Shown: piece by piece, positions 40,758 to 53,116 of the stretch
Numbering within the stretch: the first letter of the stretch is position 1
Layout: every line of letters begins with the position of its first letter
From: Vicia villosa
Lineage: Eukaryota > Streptophyta > Magnoliopsida > Fabales > Fabaceae
Assembly (NCBI RefSeq): GCF_029867415.1
Contig: NC_081185.1
Span: forward strand, 135,057,753-135,121,752
Direction: 5' to 3'
Length of the DNA: 64,000 nt
The notes under the pieces: generated by a model
What the model saw: the letters and a program-made list of their open reading frames with translations, nothing else
The model's database searches: none
What the model was told of the DNA's origin: nothing
Made by a program: the position numbers and the translations under genes

Positions 40758-42632
40758 TGTAACACCCTTCTAATACCCCGCATAAATAATAAATAATAAT
40801 CAGAGTAAACATGAAAAAGGGCATTACAACTTCCAATTAATTAAACAATAATACTCATGTCATGCCATAAAGGAGAACGTCAACCAAATTTATTCAGATT
40901 CATCATGGTAACACAGCGGAATTATCTTAACATCTGAATAACAAACAGCCAAGTCATAGACTTAAAGCATCAACATAAAAATCCATCCAAAATAAAAAGT
41001 TCAACAAATAATTCTAAACGACGCCCCCAGTGTTACACGACCAGAGCATGACACGGACCCAACTGACTCTAACACTACTTGACGAGCTAATCCTCACCAA
41101 GTACGAGCGCTACTCCTCAATCTGAAAAACAACAACAGTAAGGGTGAGTCTCATTCACATTTAACTAATGTTATAAGATATAGATAATAAAATATCATTT
41201 CACATGCCATTCACCCAATTACAGTTATGATCAGATTCAAGCCATACAATCAGCAAGCAAACAATCAAATTAACACATATTATAACATTGGACAATCCTC
41301 CATTCATGTTATAATAGCAAAACAGCCTAATGCAATGCAACTACATGCATGTGGTACCAAAATCTGGGATAACCCAACTCACCGACCCACCATCGTCAAG
41401 GATACGGCAACACCCACTCACTAATTCCACACAATGGGAATTAGCTACCACTGATCCACCATCGTCAAGGACCAGCCACCAAATGATTATGAATGCATGC
41501 ATCAACCATAACATGCTCATAACCCACACACATCGATCAATGTCATAATCATCAATAAAGCACATATTTCATACCAACAATATATGTACAATAAACACCA
41601 GTTATAACCACAACATCATACAGGTAAGACATTCATTAGTGTACTTATAAGCATATCCCACCACAACAACAAGATCAAGTGTTCTAAAAATAATTCAAGC
41701 CACAACTCAAAACACCATTTGATTGTATAAATTATTTGATTAGCTTCACTGTGCTCGAAACGGCACCAAATTCCGGCTTACGGTTTAAAAGTTACACTTC
41801 TTTAAAATTTTTCAAAATGGACAGTCGCATCAACTAACAGCACGCGGCGCCACACACGGTTCGCGGCGCGGAACGAATAGGAACAACGCCTTCGCGGCGC
41901 AAACAAGGTTTCGCGGCGCGGAACGAGAAGAAACTACGCCTTCGCGGCGCGGCCATACCCTCGCGGCGCGTACTGAGCACAACAAAACTTCCTGGCCTTC
42001 TGCCACGCAGTTCGCGGCGCCAACTCCTGGACGCGGCGCGAACTGGCGAATTCCAGCGCTCCGAATAGCAGAAAACAGCCTGCGATTTCGTCCCCCTTTC
42101 ACCGAATCACCACCAAACCAATCCCACTCCAACCAGATTTCGCATACAGTGGAATAACACATATTATGGCACATTTATAATACATTCAACCATACAATTA
42201 TCACCAATACATGACCAATATAATCATTATGCATCAATCCTCCCAAAACCTAACATTTCTACAACCTAAGCACAACCCAATTGATACGAATAACACGATC
42301 AAATTCTATCATACTACCTATAATCCCATAATAGAAGATAAACGGAAGAGTCCCCCCTTACCTGAAGGTTGATTCTTCGTTCTTCCTCGGTCGCACTTCT
42401 CCGTTCCTCTTCTCTTTTCACGTTCAGACTTCTTTTCCCAAAATGTTGTAACCCTCTCTATTCCCCAACTCCTCCTATTTTATTAAAATTGAAATAAAAT
42501 TATTTTAATTAGTAATAGGGCCTATCAATGCACCCCCTTCCTTACTAACCACAACTCAAGCCCAATTGCTTAATTCCTCATAATTCAATTAATTTAATTA
42601 AATTAAATTATGAAAATAAATGGAGTGTTACA
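40758..42632 (-). repeat. 5' LTR of the Tekay-like element
   Basis: 1875 bp, offset 6419 from the 3' copy and about 99.8% identical by eye. Transcription of the element would begin in this LTR. It repeats the CGCGGCGC array at 41843-42039. Confidence 0.95.
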
Positions 42633-42760
42633 AATTTGATCTGATATGGTTTGAAGGCTTTTTGAGTTGCATTATCGTAGTTATGATAAATCATAGTTTT
42701 TTTTAAAGTGTTTTAGGATTAGGCGTACAACCCTGATTTAATATGTTTTCGTTAGGTGCG

Positions 42761-43085
42761 ATGATCAGTAGATTTGATCATTATAATTAACGAATTGAAG
42801 AATGTATTGCTGGTTATTCTGACCAATAGATTTGATCGTCACGAACAGCAAATGAAGTGTATTTTAATAAGGTTTATATTTTTTATCACCACCTCTCATA
42901 ACCAATAGATTCAGTTATTACACGATGATGAATTACATTATTGATGTTTTATTATTTTTATCCCTCGCCAATGCGACTAATAGATTTAGTCAGATCGAGG
43001 AGAGAATCAGTCAAGAATTAATATTAATAAATTAATTAATTAGATTAAAAATATTTCTCGCCAATGCGACCATTAGATATAGTCG
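42761..43085 (-). repeat. Array of five hairpins with an ATCTA loop
   Basis: In the transcribed (minus) sense of the second solo LTR five hairpins share loop ATCTA: 42761-42781, 42821-42837, 42898-42918, 42975-42991 and 43067-43085. Stems are 6-8 bp and differ in sequence while remaining paired (for example GATCAA/TTGGTC, GACTAA/TTAGTC, CGACTAT/ATGGTCG), with G-T pairs that fit RNA of the minus sense. See the finding. Confidence 0.75.
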
Positions 43086-45514
43086 GATCGAGGCAAACCC
43101 TAATGCATGGATCGACTATGGTTTTGTTGTTTTTAACAATTAAAATTAATTAAATCAATTAAGTCGAATAATCGGCATAATCGAATAATCGGGATGGTCC
43201 TAAATAATTCTAAACCCTAATCATTAACCTAACCCTAATTTAAATCCTAATCCTAATTAAATAAACTAATTAAATTAAATAATTAATATCCTAATCTAAA
43301 CAATTATAGAATAAAGTAAATAAAAAATATATAATAAAACCTGGTTTGGATTCTGTGTTACTGGCCTCTGGGTGTCCATGATATACCTCCAGTCTTGTAC
43401 GCGTCAGATCTAAGATGATGATGATCCGGTGGTGATAATTGAAAGGTATATGGTGGACGCTTATGTGAGGGCAGCGCTGGATCATGAGACACGCTATTCA
43501 TAAAAAAATATATTAGAGCCTGGGGATTGAACCGGCTCCCTCATGATTCTCTATTCCCCCTCTTTACCACATGAGTTGCGTTGATCAGTTATTTATATGG
43601 TGCACAACAATTAATAAATATAATATAAACTCTAAATGGTTAAGTCAAACAAAAACCAGACGCGGGCCCTAGTAGTATGCGATTAACGAATCAGATGAGG
43701 AGAGATGTGGTGCTCATGTTGACTGACCAACGAGAACGAGCCAGCACACCAACCGCGCCAGTCAAACATTCTCCCCCTTCTACAGCCGCCGAACAGGGAT
43801 TCCGGTCATCCCTTCCGTTTGACCTCCACCGTCGACCTGCAAAAATCAGAGAAAAAGAAAACAAGAAGCAACCTGGTCCACTAAATTGACCCTTGCGAAC
43901 TCATTGGCGGGGTTATTTTTGATTAAAAACGTCTGTAAGTGCTGATACGAAGGAGATGAACTCCTTTGCCCTAATAATGGCATGCTATTAATCCTGCACT
44001 AAAACTCGCTAACGATGGTTCAGACTCGCCCTAAACACTGTCATGAACAAGCATATGCACATAATACCGATTAAAATTGCAAGAATCACGAATTCGAATG
44101 GTTAAAAAGTTTGGCAAATCGTGAAAACAAACATGGAGATTCTGGACGCGGTTGGACCGTGATGATGCGTGGAATAGATTGCTGGGGACCTCTTGCCTTG
44201 ATTAGAACGTGTGGAATGCCCTCATATTGGCTGAGAAGAGTGCCACACCTTTGCCTTGTTCTTGAATATTTCTTCCTTGAAACCCTAGTCTTGTTTCCCT
44301 AATTTTCGTCCCCCCTGCCCTCTGATCATGTTAAGCATATATATGAGAGTAGATTAGGTCATTCCATGGGCTTGGACTCTTTATTTTTGATCCCTTGGAA
44401 TTTTGCTTGAATATGCATGAGGTTTCTTCCTTTTCATTTGGCTAAAACCCTCCCTTTTACATATGAACGAAAATTGGACCTCCTTATGGTGTTGTTTGGG
44501 CCTTCATGTGATTAAAACAAGAGCTATGCAATTTAATCCATTTATTTTGATATTTTTCTTAATTTATTTGATTTTTAAATGAATAAAAAATCCAAATAAA
44601 TAGTAAATAAAAATTATAAAAGGGTGAATATGGATTTAGAGGTCTCATACAAGGTCATGACCATGTTTGAAGTGAAAACCTTAGGCCCATTAATCAAGAA
44701 ATTCAAAATTCTTCATTTAGGGTTTTATGTATTTCTTGAAATTTTGCCAACTTGTGTGCCTCGTATCTCCTTCAATATTTGCCATATAACCATGTTCTAG
44801 GACTTTTTGGAAAGCTTAAAGAGTCCTTTAAAACCTCCTTTTGGTTTCACCTCAATTGGAGCTTCCATGCTCGAGTTATGAGCTTTGACCCAAAAGATGT
44901 TTTTTGTTGACTTTTTGGAGGACCTATAATCTCTCGTACCATATCTCCCAAATGATGCATTTCTGGCCTTGGCTTGTGAGAGACAAAGTTGTAGAGAATC
45001 AAATTTCCTTCAGAATAGGCTTTAGTTGGGAAATTTTTGATGTTCTATGTGAAATTTATGGCCGATCAAAGTTGAGTTGACTTTCTCCTTTAAAAAACCC
45101 TAATTTGAACCTTTTCTTTGTTCATTTCTGAGTTTTTATTAATGGGTCATGATCAACCATTGATCGAACGATGGATATCACTTCAAATACTTGATGTTGA
45201 CCAAAAGTCAGGAGTTTTGACTGTACTTTGCCCATAGTTAACTTTTAGGTCAACATAGTCGATTATCGATCATCTTGAGCCATTGAATGAGCAATCCTTG
45301 AAATTGAAGCTTGACTTTTGACATGGAGATGCTTTGAGTCATATGAGACACCTTGAGATCCATTTGAGGCCTTAGAGATTCAAACTCCTTTGATAGAATG
45401 CAAAACCCTGATTTAGGAGGCCCTCGATTATGAGAACGTTGCCTGAATAGACCTTTGAACCTTGAACCCTTGATGATGAAATGAGATGGGCAAATTTTAG
45501 GGTATGACAAGCGG

Positions 45515-48500
45515 CCCTGCTGGTGGCCGACGGGTGGCTGAATTGAAGGTGTTAGAGCTATTAGGAGCGAAGTGCTCTCGGAGTAGTAGTGAGTGATATT
45601 TAGTGTGTATGACTTAAGAGTTTTTATCCCCTCGAGGGATATTGTAATTATAGGAGTTCTCCGAGGCCTAGGAATTTTACCTTCTTGGACGTGGTCTTAA
45701 ATGCTCTCCTCTGATTGGGGTAGGTTATTGACCACTATTTTCGTGGGGTCATCGGAGACTCTTTCAAGCTTAACTCCCAAGTCAGAGGAAGCTCTTGAGT
45801 GACTCTCTTGGATCACCTTTCGGGAGGCCCAACTGATGGGCAAGGGCGCCTTGGTTTGGGTATTTATCAAATAAAACACTTCATAGTCCCTCAAGCACGT
45901 GGACTTTTCCTTTAATGAGAGGATGATTAAAACATCTTTCTTTTTTATACTTGCTTTCACTCAGTCGCTGATCCCCAAGATTGAGAATTCTTTTGTTGGG
46001 TGGTGCTTCCCTCATGTGCGAGTTCCCTAGTAAAGGGCGAGTGGAATATTATGTGTCCCTCTATCGAAAGTGCTCGGGACCGCAAATGCTTTTGTGGCAT
46101 GGACATTTAGTAGATTTGGGGAAACAAGTCTATTATAAGGAGATATTTCTGAGACACCCAAACATCAATCAATTTGGCCAGATTGAGTGTTCGAGGAGGA
46201 GAGACATGTGTAGCATTTAATGCACCTTATGGTGGTATTTATTGGGAAGACAAATAAGTTTCCCATATCAAAGAACTAAACAATTATATTAAGTAAGAGA
46301 ATCATATTCTTAATGAATATCAATAAAAGCACATACATTTGTACAACCAAACTCTTACACGTATTTTTCAGACATAAACACTAAGATAACTTTAGTGAAA
46401 GAATAGAAAAGGAGTGGAAAGTGAGAACTTAGAGATTCAAAATGAATTCTTCAGATTATGAGGTACTACAAAAGAGTTTGTTGATTAACCCTATTGTATT
46501 AATTGATTATTTAGTGTAAACACCACTCACGTAGGTTTAAACCAACTAGTAATCACCCATGCACGTGCTTAAAACGTTTTTCCAGTGATTTTATAAAATG
46601 AGAGACTTCGAAAATATTTGAGTGTGTGTGAGAGTTTCCTTAGTATCTTAGGAGCTACTCTTATACTTTACAATACATTAATCATCAAACACAATACCAG
46701 ACGAGTAAGCTTATGCACTTCCCCTCTCTCACAACCATAAAGCTTCAAGATTCTTTATTTCATTCGTCATTGATGGTATCGTTCAACGGGTGTGATCATG
46801 GAACCACTTAGAAGATTAAGATGATAAATTTTTAATGAATTTATCAATCTTATAATTGAACCAACTCTCGTATCAAACGATTTGTAGAGAAGGAAAATCA
46901 ATTGTGGTTTGTGGTTCCCTTGAAATGGGAAGTTTTCTTTTCTCATCTCGAGATTTTGAGGTAGTACACTTATTATAGATTAAAGAATCAAAAAGGGTTG
47001 ACTCTCTAGTAAGTGGTTATTCAATTACTTAGCCAATACAAAATATTCTATTTATCCTTTGGCCGAGTCTTGCGTGTTTTTGGAACAAATTGGTGCCACA
47101 AGCAGTATGCTTAGAGCCTAATATAAATCCATGACCCAAAAGACCGAGGAGGCTAAAATGAGGTTGTCCGAATATTTCCTAAGAAGAAATCTCGTGGAAA
47201 GAATCTCAGCAAAAATAAAGCGGATTCCAAAATTACTTCTCAGTTTAGAAAGATCCAAAGACTTTTTAAGTTTTGTCCGAGAAAGAATCAAGGAGGAGTC
47301 TCCAAAGGTTACCTATCAATCTACCATGCTATCATACATGGGGTGAAGCATAATCTCGTGTCATGCTTATATGTGTCTCACTTTGGAATATCCTTGCTCT
47401 TCTCTTTATCGGTTAACTCGCTCGTTTTACCCAACCAAATATGTGATCTATGTGTTATGCTTTATTTTCCACCTTTTTTATTATGAAAAGGGGTAATATA
47501 CTCTCATGAGAGTAAAGTATTCTCATGCGAAAGGGAGTTTAACCACTCTAATTATATATCTATTTGTTTCTATTTACCACCTCATTAAGAGATGTGTTGT
47601 CATCATAAAAAAGAGGATAATATTGATCTATGTACTTGTAAGTATGAAGTTGATGATTCTGCTGATAACTTTCTTAAAGTTTTGACAATGACAACATCAA
47701 TGACTGTTGAAGTCGATGGTAATGATTTTTCAACTCTCTAATGATGGTGACCAAACTAAAGGACATCTAAAACCTTATCTAGATATATTATTAATCTCAA
47801 AAAGCGGTGCTGCATGGTCAACCCCAAAACGGGAGCGGCGCGGAAGCAAAGAACGATGCATGCGCTATTTTAGTGACACGGACACTAAAAAATAAATATT
47901 TTAATGACACTTACACGCTGAAAACATACTAGTAAATACCAAAAAAACTCAAACTTCATGAAGTATTAAGTAATAAAATACTTCCAAATGTATAATAGGA
48001 TACTTCTAACTCCAAATACCATTAAAAAGCATAACTCTTAAGCAAAACACTGCAACATACTTATAAATAGCAATAAAATTCAAGAAAACAAACACTTAAA
48101 CATCTAAATCTTAAAATAACTAAACATCAAAACTCTATTAAAAGTTCAAGAATCATTAAAATCTAAATCTTCATCATCACTTCCTCTACCAATAACATCT
48201 TTTTCGTCATCTGTAATGTGTTATTGATCACCAAATTCATTATCTACTACTGCCACTTCTTTTACTTTTGGGTTAGATCTAGACGAAGAAGATGGAGGTG
48301 CAACTTCATTCTTTTTCAATATTGACATACGACATACTCCCGTCTTCAGCCGATATTTTTCCACTTTGAATCTTATATATGTCCAGCAGTCATAACGCCT
48401 CATCATCATCTTCATGCACTTCACATGACATAACTTTCTTTCCCGCCTATTTCTTATCTTCATGCTCCTGCAAAATCAACTTAGCATCTTTGAGTGTTTG

Positions 48501-49269
48501 AGTGCAAGGAGGAACAAAGATGATGAGCGATGGAGGAGCAAAGATGAAGAGTGATGAAGGAAGCCACATACATCTCACATATTCTTCTTTAATCCCTCAT
48601 CTATTATGTTCTTTATTTTTCATCTTCTCATTTTTAATGTTACTGTTCTCCCTTCCAATTTTGTTTTTTTATTACACCTCTTTGTCTTTAATCTCTCATC
48701 TTTTATGTTTTTTCTTTTTCATCTTCTTTATTTTTTTTCTTCTGTGATTTTTCTGTTTCATTATAATGTTTTTGATATTGTTTTATGATACCATTTTATG
48801 TTTTTTTTATTCCACTTTAATCTAATATTGTTTTTGTATATTAAATGAGAATTTGTTGTCCAAATATAATAGGTTTTGCTGTTATTTGGTAATGTATGAA
48901 TGAATAAACATGAAGTTATGCTATCCTTTATATGTGTATGTATACTTCAAAAAAATCTTGTAAAAAATCGAACCAAATGAACAAACCCAAACCGCATTGA
49001 TTTAATTTAGTTTGATTTCATTTCTAAAAGTCAATCGAAACAAATTGAATCTTACATTTTTTTATTGCACTTCAGATGACTTATAACGTCAAAATTGTCA
49101 AAATCGCACGACAGACACCCATACTAAATATGCTAAACGAAACATGCTTCCTACGAACACATCTAAAATCTATCATAATATACTATTTAACAATATATTT
49201 TGAATTAAAATACACTTCCCATAAACATTTGCGTTTTAAGAGGATAAATTGAAAAATTCTTATTGCTTT
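45515..49269. other. Unassigned old repeat sequence, no supported gene
   Basis: 45515-46260 continues the sequence that the second solo LTR interrupted; a minus-strand frame at 45960-45697 reads as a soluble protein but I do not recognise it. Around 47080 a TTGGTGCCACAAG phrase could be a degenerate primer-binding site of an old LTR element, followed by a 71-codon plus-strand frame (47131-47346) of unknown kind. A minus-strand acidic frame ending about 48130 (48463-48221 and beyond a stop) has the Asp/Glu-rich tail seen at the C terminus of some transposases, which is weak evidence. Nothing here meets the standard for a named gene. Confidence 0.3.
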
Positions 49270-49896
49270 AGAAATGAAAGATTCTCAACCAACCCCATGG
49301 ATCTCTTAAAATCCACATGAAATTCAATTTTTGCCCCCAACTTCTGTAGATGCACATTTGGAAGCACCCTATATTTTGAAAAAATTTGATTCCTTCCGTA
49401 GATACATCTACGAAAGCGTAATAAACTAGGGTATATGGGGAAAAATACACAAAAAATCAGTTCAGGGACGTTTTCGTAGGTGCATATACGACATAGCTTA
49501 GCGCCACATTGTTTCATAGATGCATCTACGAAAGTGTCTGATATAGTTTGAACCAACATGATCACTCCCCCCATTGTTTCATTTCTTCAAACTCTTCATA
49601 TCCCACACCCTAAAAATCCTACATCATCAATACCCTATTTCACTCCAAGACTTAAACTTTTTGGTGCAACAAATTAAAAGAAGCAAGAAGAGTCTTAATT
49701 TTAGGTAAATAATCACTTTCAACCACTATATTATTCACATTATCAATGATTTTTTCCGTAAAAAGGTTACATAGCTTCCGTAGATCCATCTACGAAACAT
49801 GTTGAGGAAGAACACTTCCGTAGGTGCATCTACGGAATAATTCCTGCAGTTTTTTTTCAGCATTTTGTAATTCTGTGTGATTTTGGAAAAATAGGC

Positions 49897-52746
49897 ATGG
49901 TGCACCCCGATAATATTTCAAGAGAATTAGCTACTTTAGTCGATGTTTGTACGAGTATCGATAGGGTAGTCGCAAATATGGTAGATGTCGGAGGTGACTT
50001 TAGTAGCAAGCAATACTTTGATGATCGTGAAAGCATGCTAACATGGATTCGTAGGAATGCAACTAACCATGGTTTTGGTGTGGTGATAGGAAGATCGGAT
50101 TATGTTACGCCAAGAAGAAACCCGTTTGTAACAATATTGTGCGAAAGAAGAGGGAAATGCCATCCTCCTCTTGAGAATTTTAAAAGAGACGACACAGAAA
50201 CTAGAAAATGTGAGTGTCCATTTAAAATCCGTTGTTACATGTTGGCTAGCAAGAAATGGAGATTATATGTTATTAGTGGTTTGCATAACCATGATTTGTG
50301 CTCAAAATTACAAGGTCATCAATGGCATGTCGGCTAAATCTCGTTGAGAAGGCATCTATTAAAGACATGTCCTTGAATTTTGTCCAACCGAAAAATATAC
50401 TTGCCACATTGAAAAGGAAGGAACCCGACAACATATCAAATATAAGACAAGTTTATAATCAACAATACTGTAATAATAAGATGAGTATGGGAGATAGGAG
50501 CGAGATGCAGCAATTGTTGAAAATGTTGGATGATAACAAATATGTGTCGCGATACACAAAACTTGCGATGACGAGCTTACAGTCTGAGATATTTTTTGGA
50601 CTCATCCGGATTTGATAAAGTTATTCAACACTTTCTCGACAGTGCTCCTTCTCGATTCTACCTACAAGATCAACAAGTATTGACTCCCATTATTTGAGAT
50701 GGTCGGTGTTACATCTACCGAGAAGACATTTGCCGTTGGTTTTGCCTTTTTGGAGTGTGAAAAAGAAGATAATTTTAGGTGGGCATTGGAGATGTGTCGC
50801 TCACTTTTGAAGAAATAAATTGGAATGCCTAAGGTGATTGTTACGGACCGCGATACCGCTTTGATGAATGCGGTTGCAACAATATTTCTTTCTTCCGAAG
50901 CATTACTTTGTCGATACCACATATCGTGTAATGTGAGAAGTAAGGTTAAACCCGTCGTGGGAACGAAACAAGTAGGGACCGAAGGTGGAAAATCGGTGAA
51001 GCCCAGAGTGGTTGTTGACCAAATAATGGATGCATGGGCCCGTATTGCAAGTTCGTCGACAAAAGAATTATACGCCGATACCGTATTGCAATTTCGGAAA
51101 ATATGTGAAAAATATCCCGATTTATTGAAGTAAGTTGAAAGCACCATTATTGACAAGGTGAAGGAGAAATTTATTTGTGCGTGGACGGATAAGGTCCGAT
51201 ACCTTGGGAATACAACCACCAATAGAGTTGAGTCGGCACATGCTACTTTGAAAAATTGGCTGTGAGCAAGGGTGATTTGTGTAAAGCATGGGACACAATA
51301 AATCACATGATTTCAAACCAACACAACGAAATACAAACCTCGTTCGGTCGGAGCATTACGATTTTGGAGCATCGATTTAAGGACAACATCATTTACTCTC
51401 AATTGATTGGCAATATGTCTCGGGCAGGATTGAATTATATCTTTCACGAGGCGAAATGAGGTGAAACTTTGGTGGCAATAGCGCAAAGTGTGGTTGCACT
51501 ATTACTAGCACGTATGGTCTCCCGTGTGCTTGTGTTATTGCTAAAAAGGTGAGATTAGGCGAGCCAATAAGAATGGATGAAGTCATTCCTCATTGGAAGA
51601 GACTTAGTTTTGATGATGATGATTGTATCGAAGAAGATTCGAATAACTCTATTATTTTTGAATTGGAGGAGATATAAGAGAGGTTTTCGAAGGCTGATGA
51701 CAACATGAGATTAAACATCAAAGAACAATTGAGGAGGATTGGATTCCCGAAACAACCGACATAAAACCGCTGTCTCAACCCGTTAAGACAAAGGGTGCTC
51801 AGAAGAAAGTGAAGTCTATGCCAAATGACAACTCGACAACACGGTCTCCTTCATATTGTGAGCACGATGACAAACGCTTTCCCGACTCACCTACTCCAAA
51901 ATTGCAAAAATCTCAAAAGAGTTCAAACAAGGGAGCTCGCTTAAGCAAACCGCCTCCAACACCTATTCCACTGCAAGTTTCACAAGTTTCCACTCTGATT
52001 CCGACACCTATTGATCCAAAAGTTCCGATTCCAACACCTATTGCTCCATCAGTCGAAGATGTACAAATTGCTCCAAAAATTCCATTCATTGACGAGATGT
52101 CGGTTTTATGCAAAAATACATCAACCGGATCGTAAATGTGGCGGGGGATGGTAATTGCGGATTCTGGGCCGTATCGACTTTGCTTGGTAAGGGAGAGGAT
52201 GCCTATGAGCTTGTCCGACATTATCTTATCGAAGAATTGGTGAACCATAAAGACTCGTATACGTGGGTATTTAGAGACGAAACCAAATTTGAATCGGTCA
52301 ACGGAGCTCTTGTTCCTTGAGGCGGCGCCTACGCACCGGTTTCGCATTGGATGAGATTCCCGGAAATGAGACATCTCATTGCATGCGCATATGACATGGT
52401 ATGCATTGACTTGACGCGTTATGGTTTTTCGGAAACCTTTTTTCCGCTCCGCACCTCCTACAAATCCAATTGATCGTATTATATATGTTAGATGGCTCGC
52501 CAAATCGCGTATTGTACAAGTTTACTTGAAACCGGGATGCCCCATACCACCTACGTCACCAGAATGGAATCTTCATCATACCGAACTTGTCGAAACGTGA
52601 CCGGATGTTTTTGTTGATAGGATGCATGAATTCGAAAGATTGAAAAATATTGAAAAAATCTCGAATGCAGAAAAGTCAAAATTGGAACCACCAATAGATT
52701 TAACTGGCGACAATTCTTTTGATGTATTTTCTGTTTTCAAAATGTA
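49897..52746 (+). pseudogene. MULE transposase fused to an OTU-type cysteine protease domain, broken
   Basis: Start ATG 49897. First frame (to 50337) holds a FAR1-like zinc-binding domain: CERRGKCHPP, CECPFKIRC and GLHNHD. After frame changes: NILATLKRKEPDNISNIRQV, a MULE DDE core with LDSTYK (near 50657, first Asp), VIVTDRDTALMNAVATI (50837, second Asp) and CRYHISCNVRSK, then a SWIM-like CGCTITSTYGLPCAC (51473 on). A Pro-rich linker leads to the OTU domain at 52108-52560 with the active-site block DGNCGFWAVS (Asp-Gly-Asn-Cys at 52147). The His expected before VQV appears to be Arg (about 52507). The frame ends FDVFSVFKM at 52746. Frameshifts and stops (for example 50337, 50687, 51132, 52318) make it inactive. 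MULE proteins with captured protease domains are known (ULP1 in Kaonashi); the OTU pairing is read here from sequence. Confidence 0.8.
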
Positions 52747-52876
52747 ATTTATGCACTGTATACCATTGCAATATAATCCTTTTTTATAGTTTATGTGTTT
52801 ATGTGTTTATGTGTTTTATACTATTACATGCCACTGCTGCTATTGCTTTGAATTCTGCAAAAAAATAGCAGGGAAA

Positions 52877-53041
52877 TTTTCGTAGATGCATCTACAGAAG
52901 GGTGTTACATAGAAAATTATGGGTGTTTACCGTATATGCATCTACGGAAGGGAGAAATCTATGACCCTTCCGTGGATATATCTACGGAATATTCTGTGAC
53001 AGAGATTGTGTGGTCCATAGTCTCCAAAGGCTTCTATAAAT
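52877..53041 (+). promoter_or_regulatory. Probable core promoter of the second MULE gene
   Basis: Three palindromic boxes (52877-52900, 52927-52950, 52964-52990) lie before a TATA box CTATAAAT at 53034-53041, 76 bases ahead of the ATG at 53117. The leader between them has (ACAAAC)n repeats, 53069-53115. The arrangement suggests that the factor binding the terminal boxes could also act here; this is inference. Confidence 0.5.
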
Positions 53042-53116
53042 TTGAGGTTTCTAAATTTGCATTGCACACAAACACAAACACAAACACAAACGCAAATCCT
53101 AAATACAAACACAAAA

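Larger units (their letters stand above)
34339..42632 (-). mobile_element. Young Ty3/gypsy chromovirus retrotransposon, Tekay-like
   Basis: An 8294-bp complete element in minus orientation. Two 1875-bp LTRs begin TGTAAC and end GTTACA; target duplication AATTT lies at 34334-34338 and 42633-42637. The primer-binding site (TGGTATCAGAGC, initiator Met tRNA) and a purine-rich tract are in place. Order gag, protease, RT, RNase H, integrase, then a chromodomain-like C terminus: Ty3/gypsy chromovirus, Tekay/Del by style. By eye the LTRs differ at four positions (34711/41130, 35102/41521, 35796/42215, 36027/42446). It sits inside an older LTR. Confidence 0.95.
33989..45509 (-). mobile_element. Second solo LTR (Ogre/Tat-like), split by a nested element
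   Basis: On the minus strand it starts TGTCATACCCTAAAATTTGC at 45509 and ends GGGCAGGTTGTTACA at 33989, flanked by AGCGG at 33984-33988 and 45510-45514. Removing the Tekay-like element and one copy of its AATTT duplication leaves 3222 bp, nearly the length of the first solo LTR. Shared lineage phrases near its 3' end are GAGGTACGTAGGCAC (about 34281) and ATGGCGACTCTAATAAA (about 34030), matching GAGGTATGTAGGCAC and GGTGGCGACT of the first. No coding domain of its own. Confidence 0.85.

Noticed and set aside
43677..43889. 70-codon frame rich in Arg, Pro and Lys
   Set aside because: Lies inside the second solo LTR and matches no family; expected by chance in the more GC-rich stretch.
33989..45509. 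Reading the whole 11.5-kb interval as one large retrotransposon
   Set aside because: The two ends differ from the inner LTRs, and two separate target duplications (AGCGG outside, AATTT inside) show two insertions, one within the other.
48502..48788. Phe/Leu-rich frames resembling membrane segments
   Set aside because: They come from a T-rich tract (TTTTCATCTTC-type repeats) with no start context or conserved residues.
50662..51306. 214-codon minus-strand frame
   Set aside because: It is antisense to the MULE transposase core; the plus strand carries the recognisable motifs.
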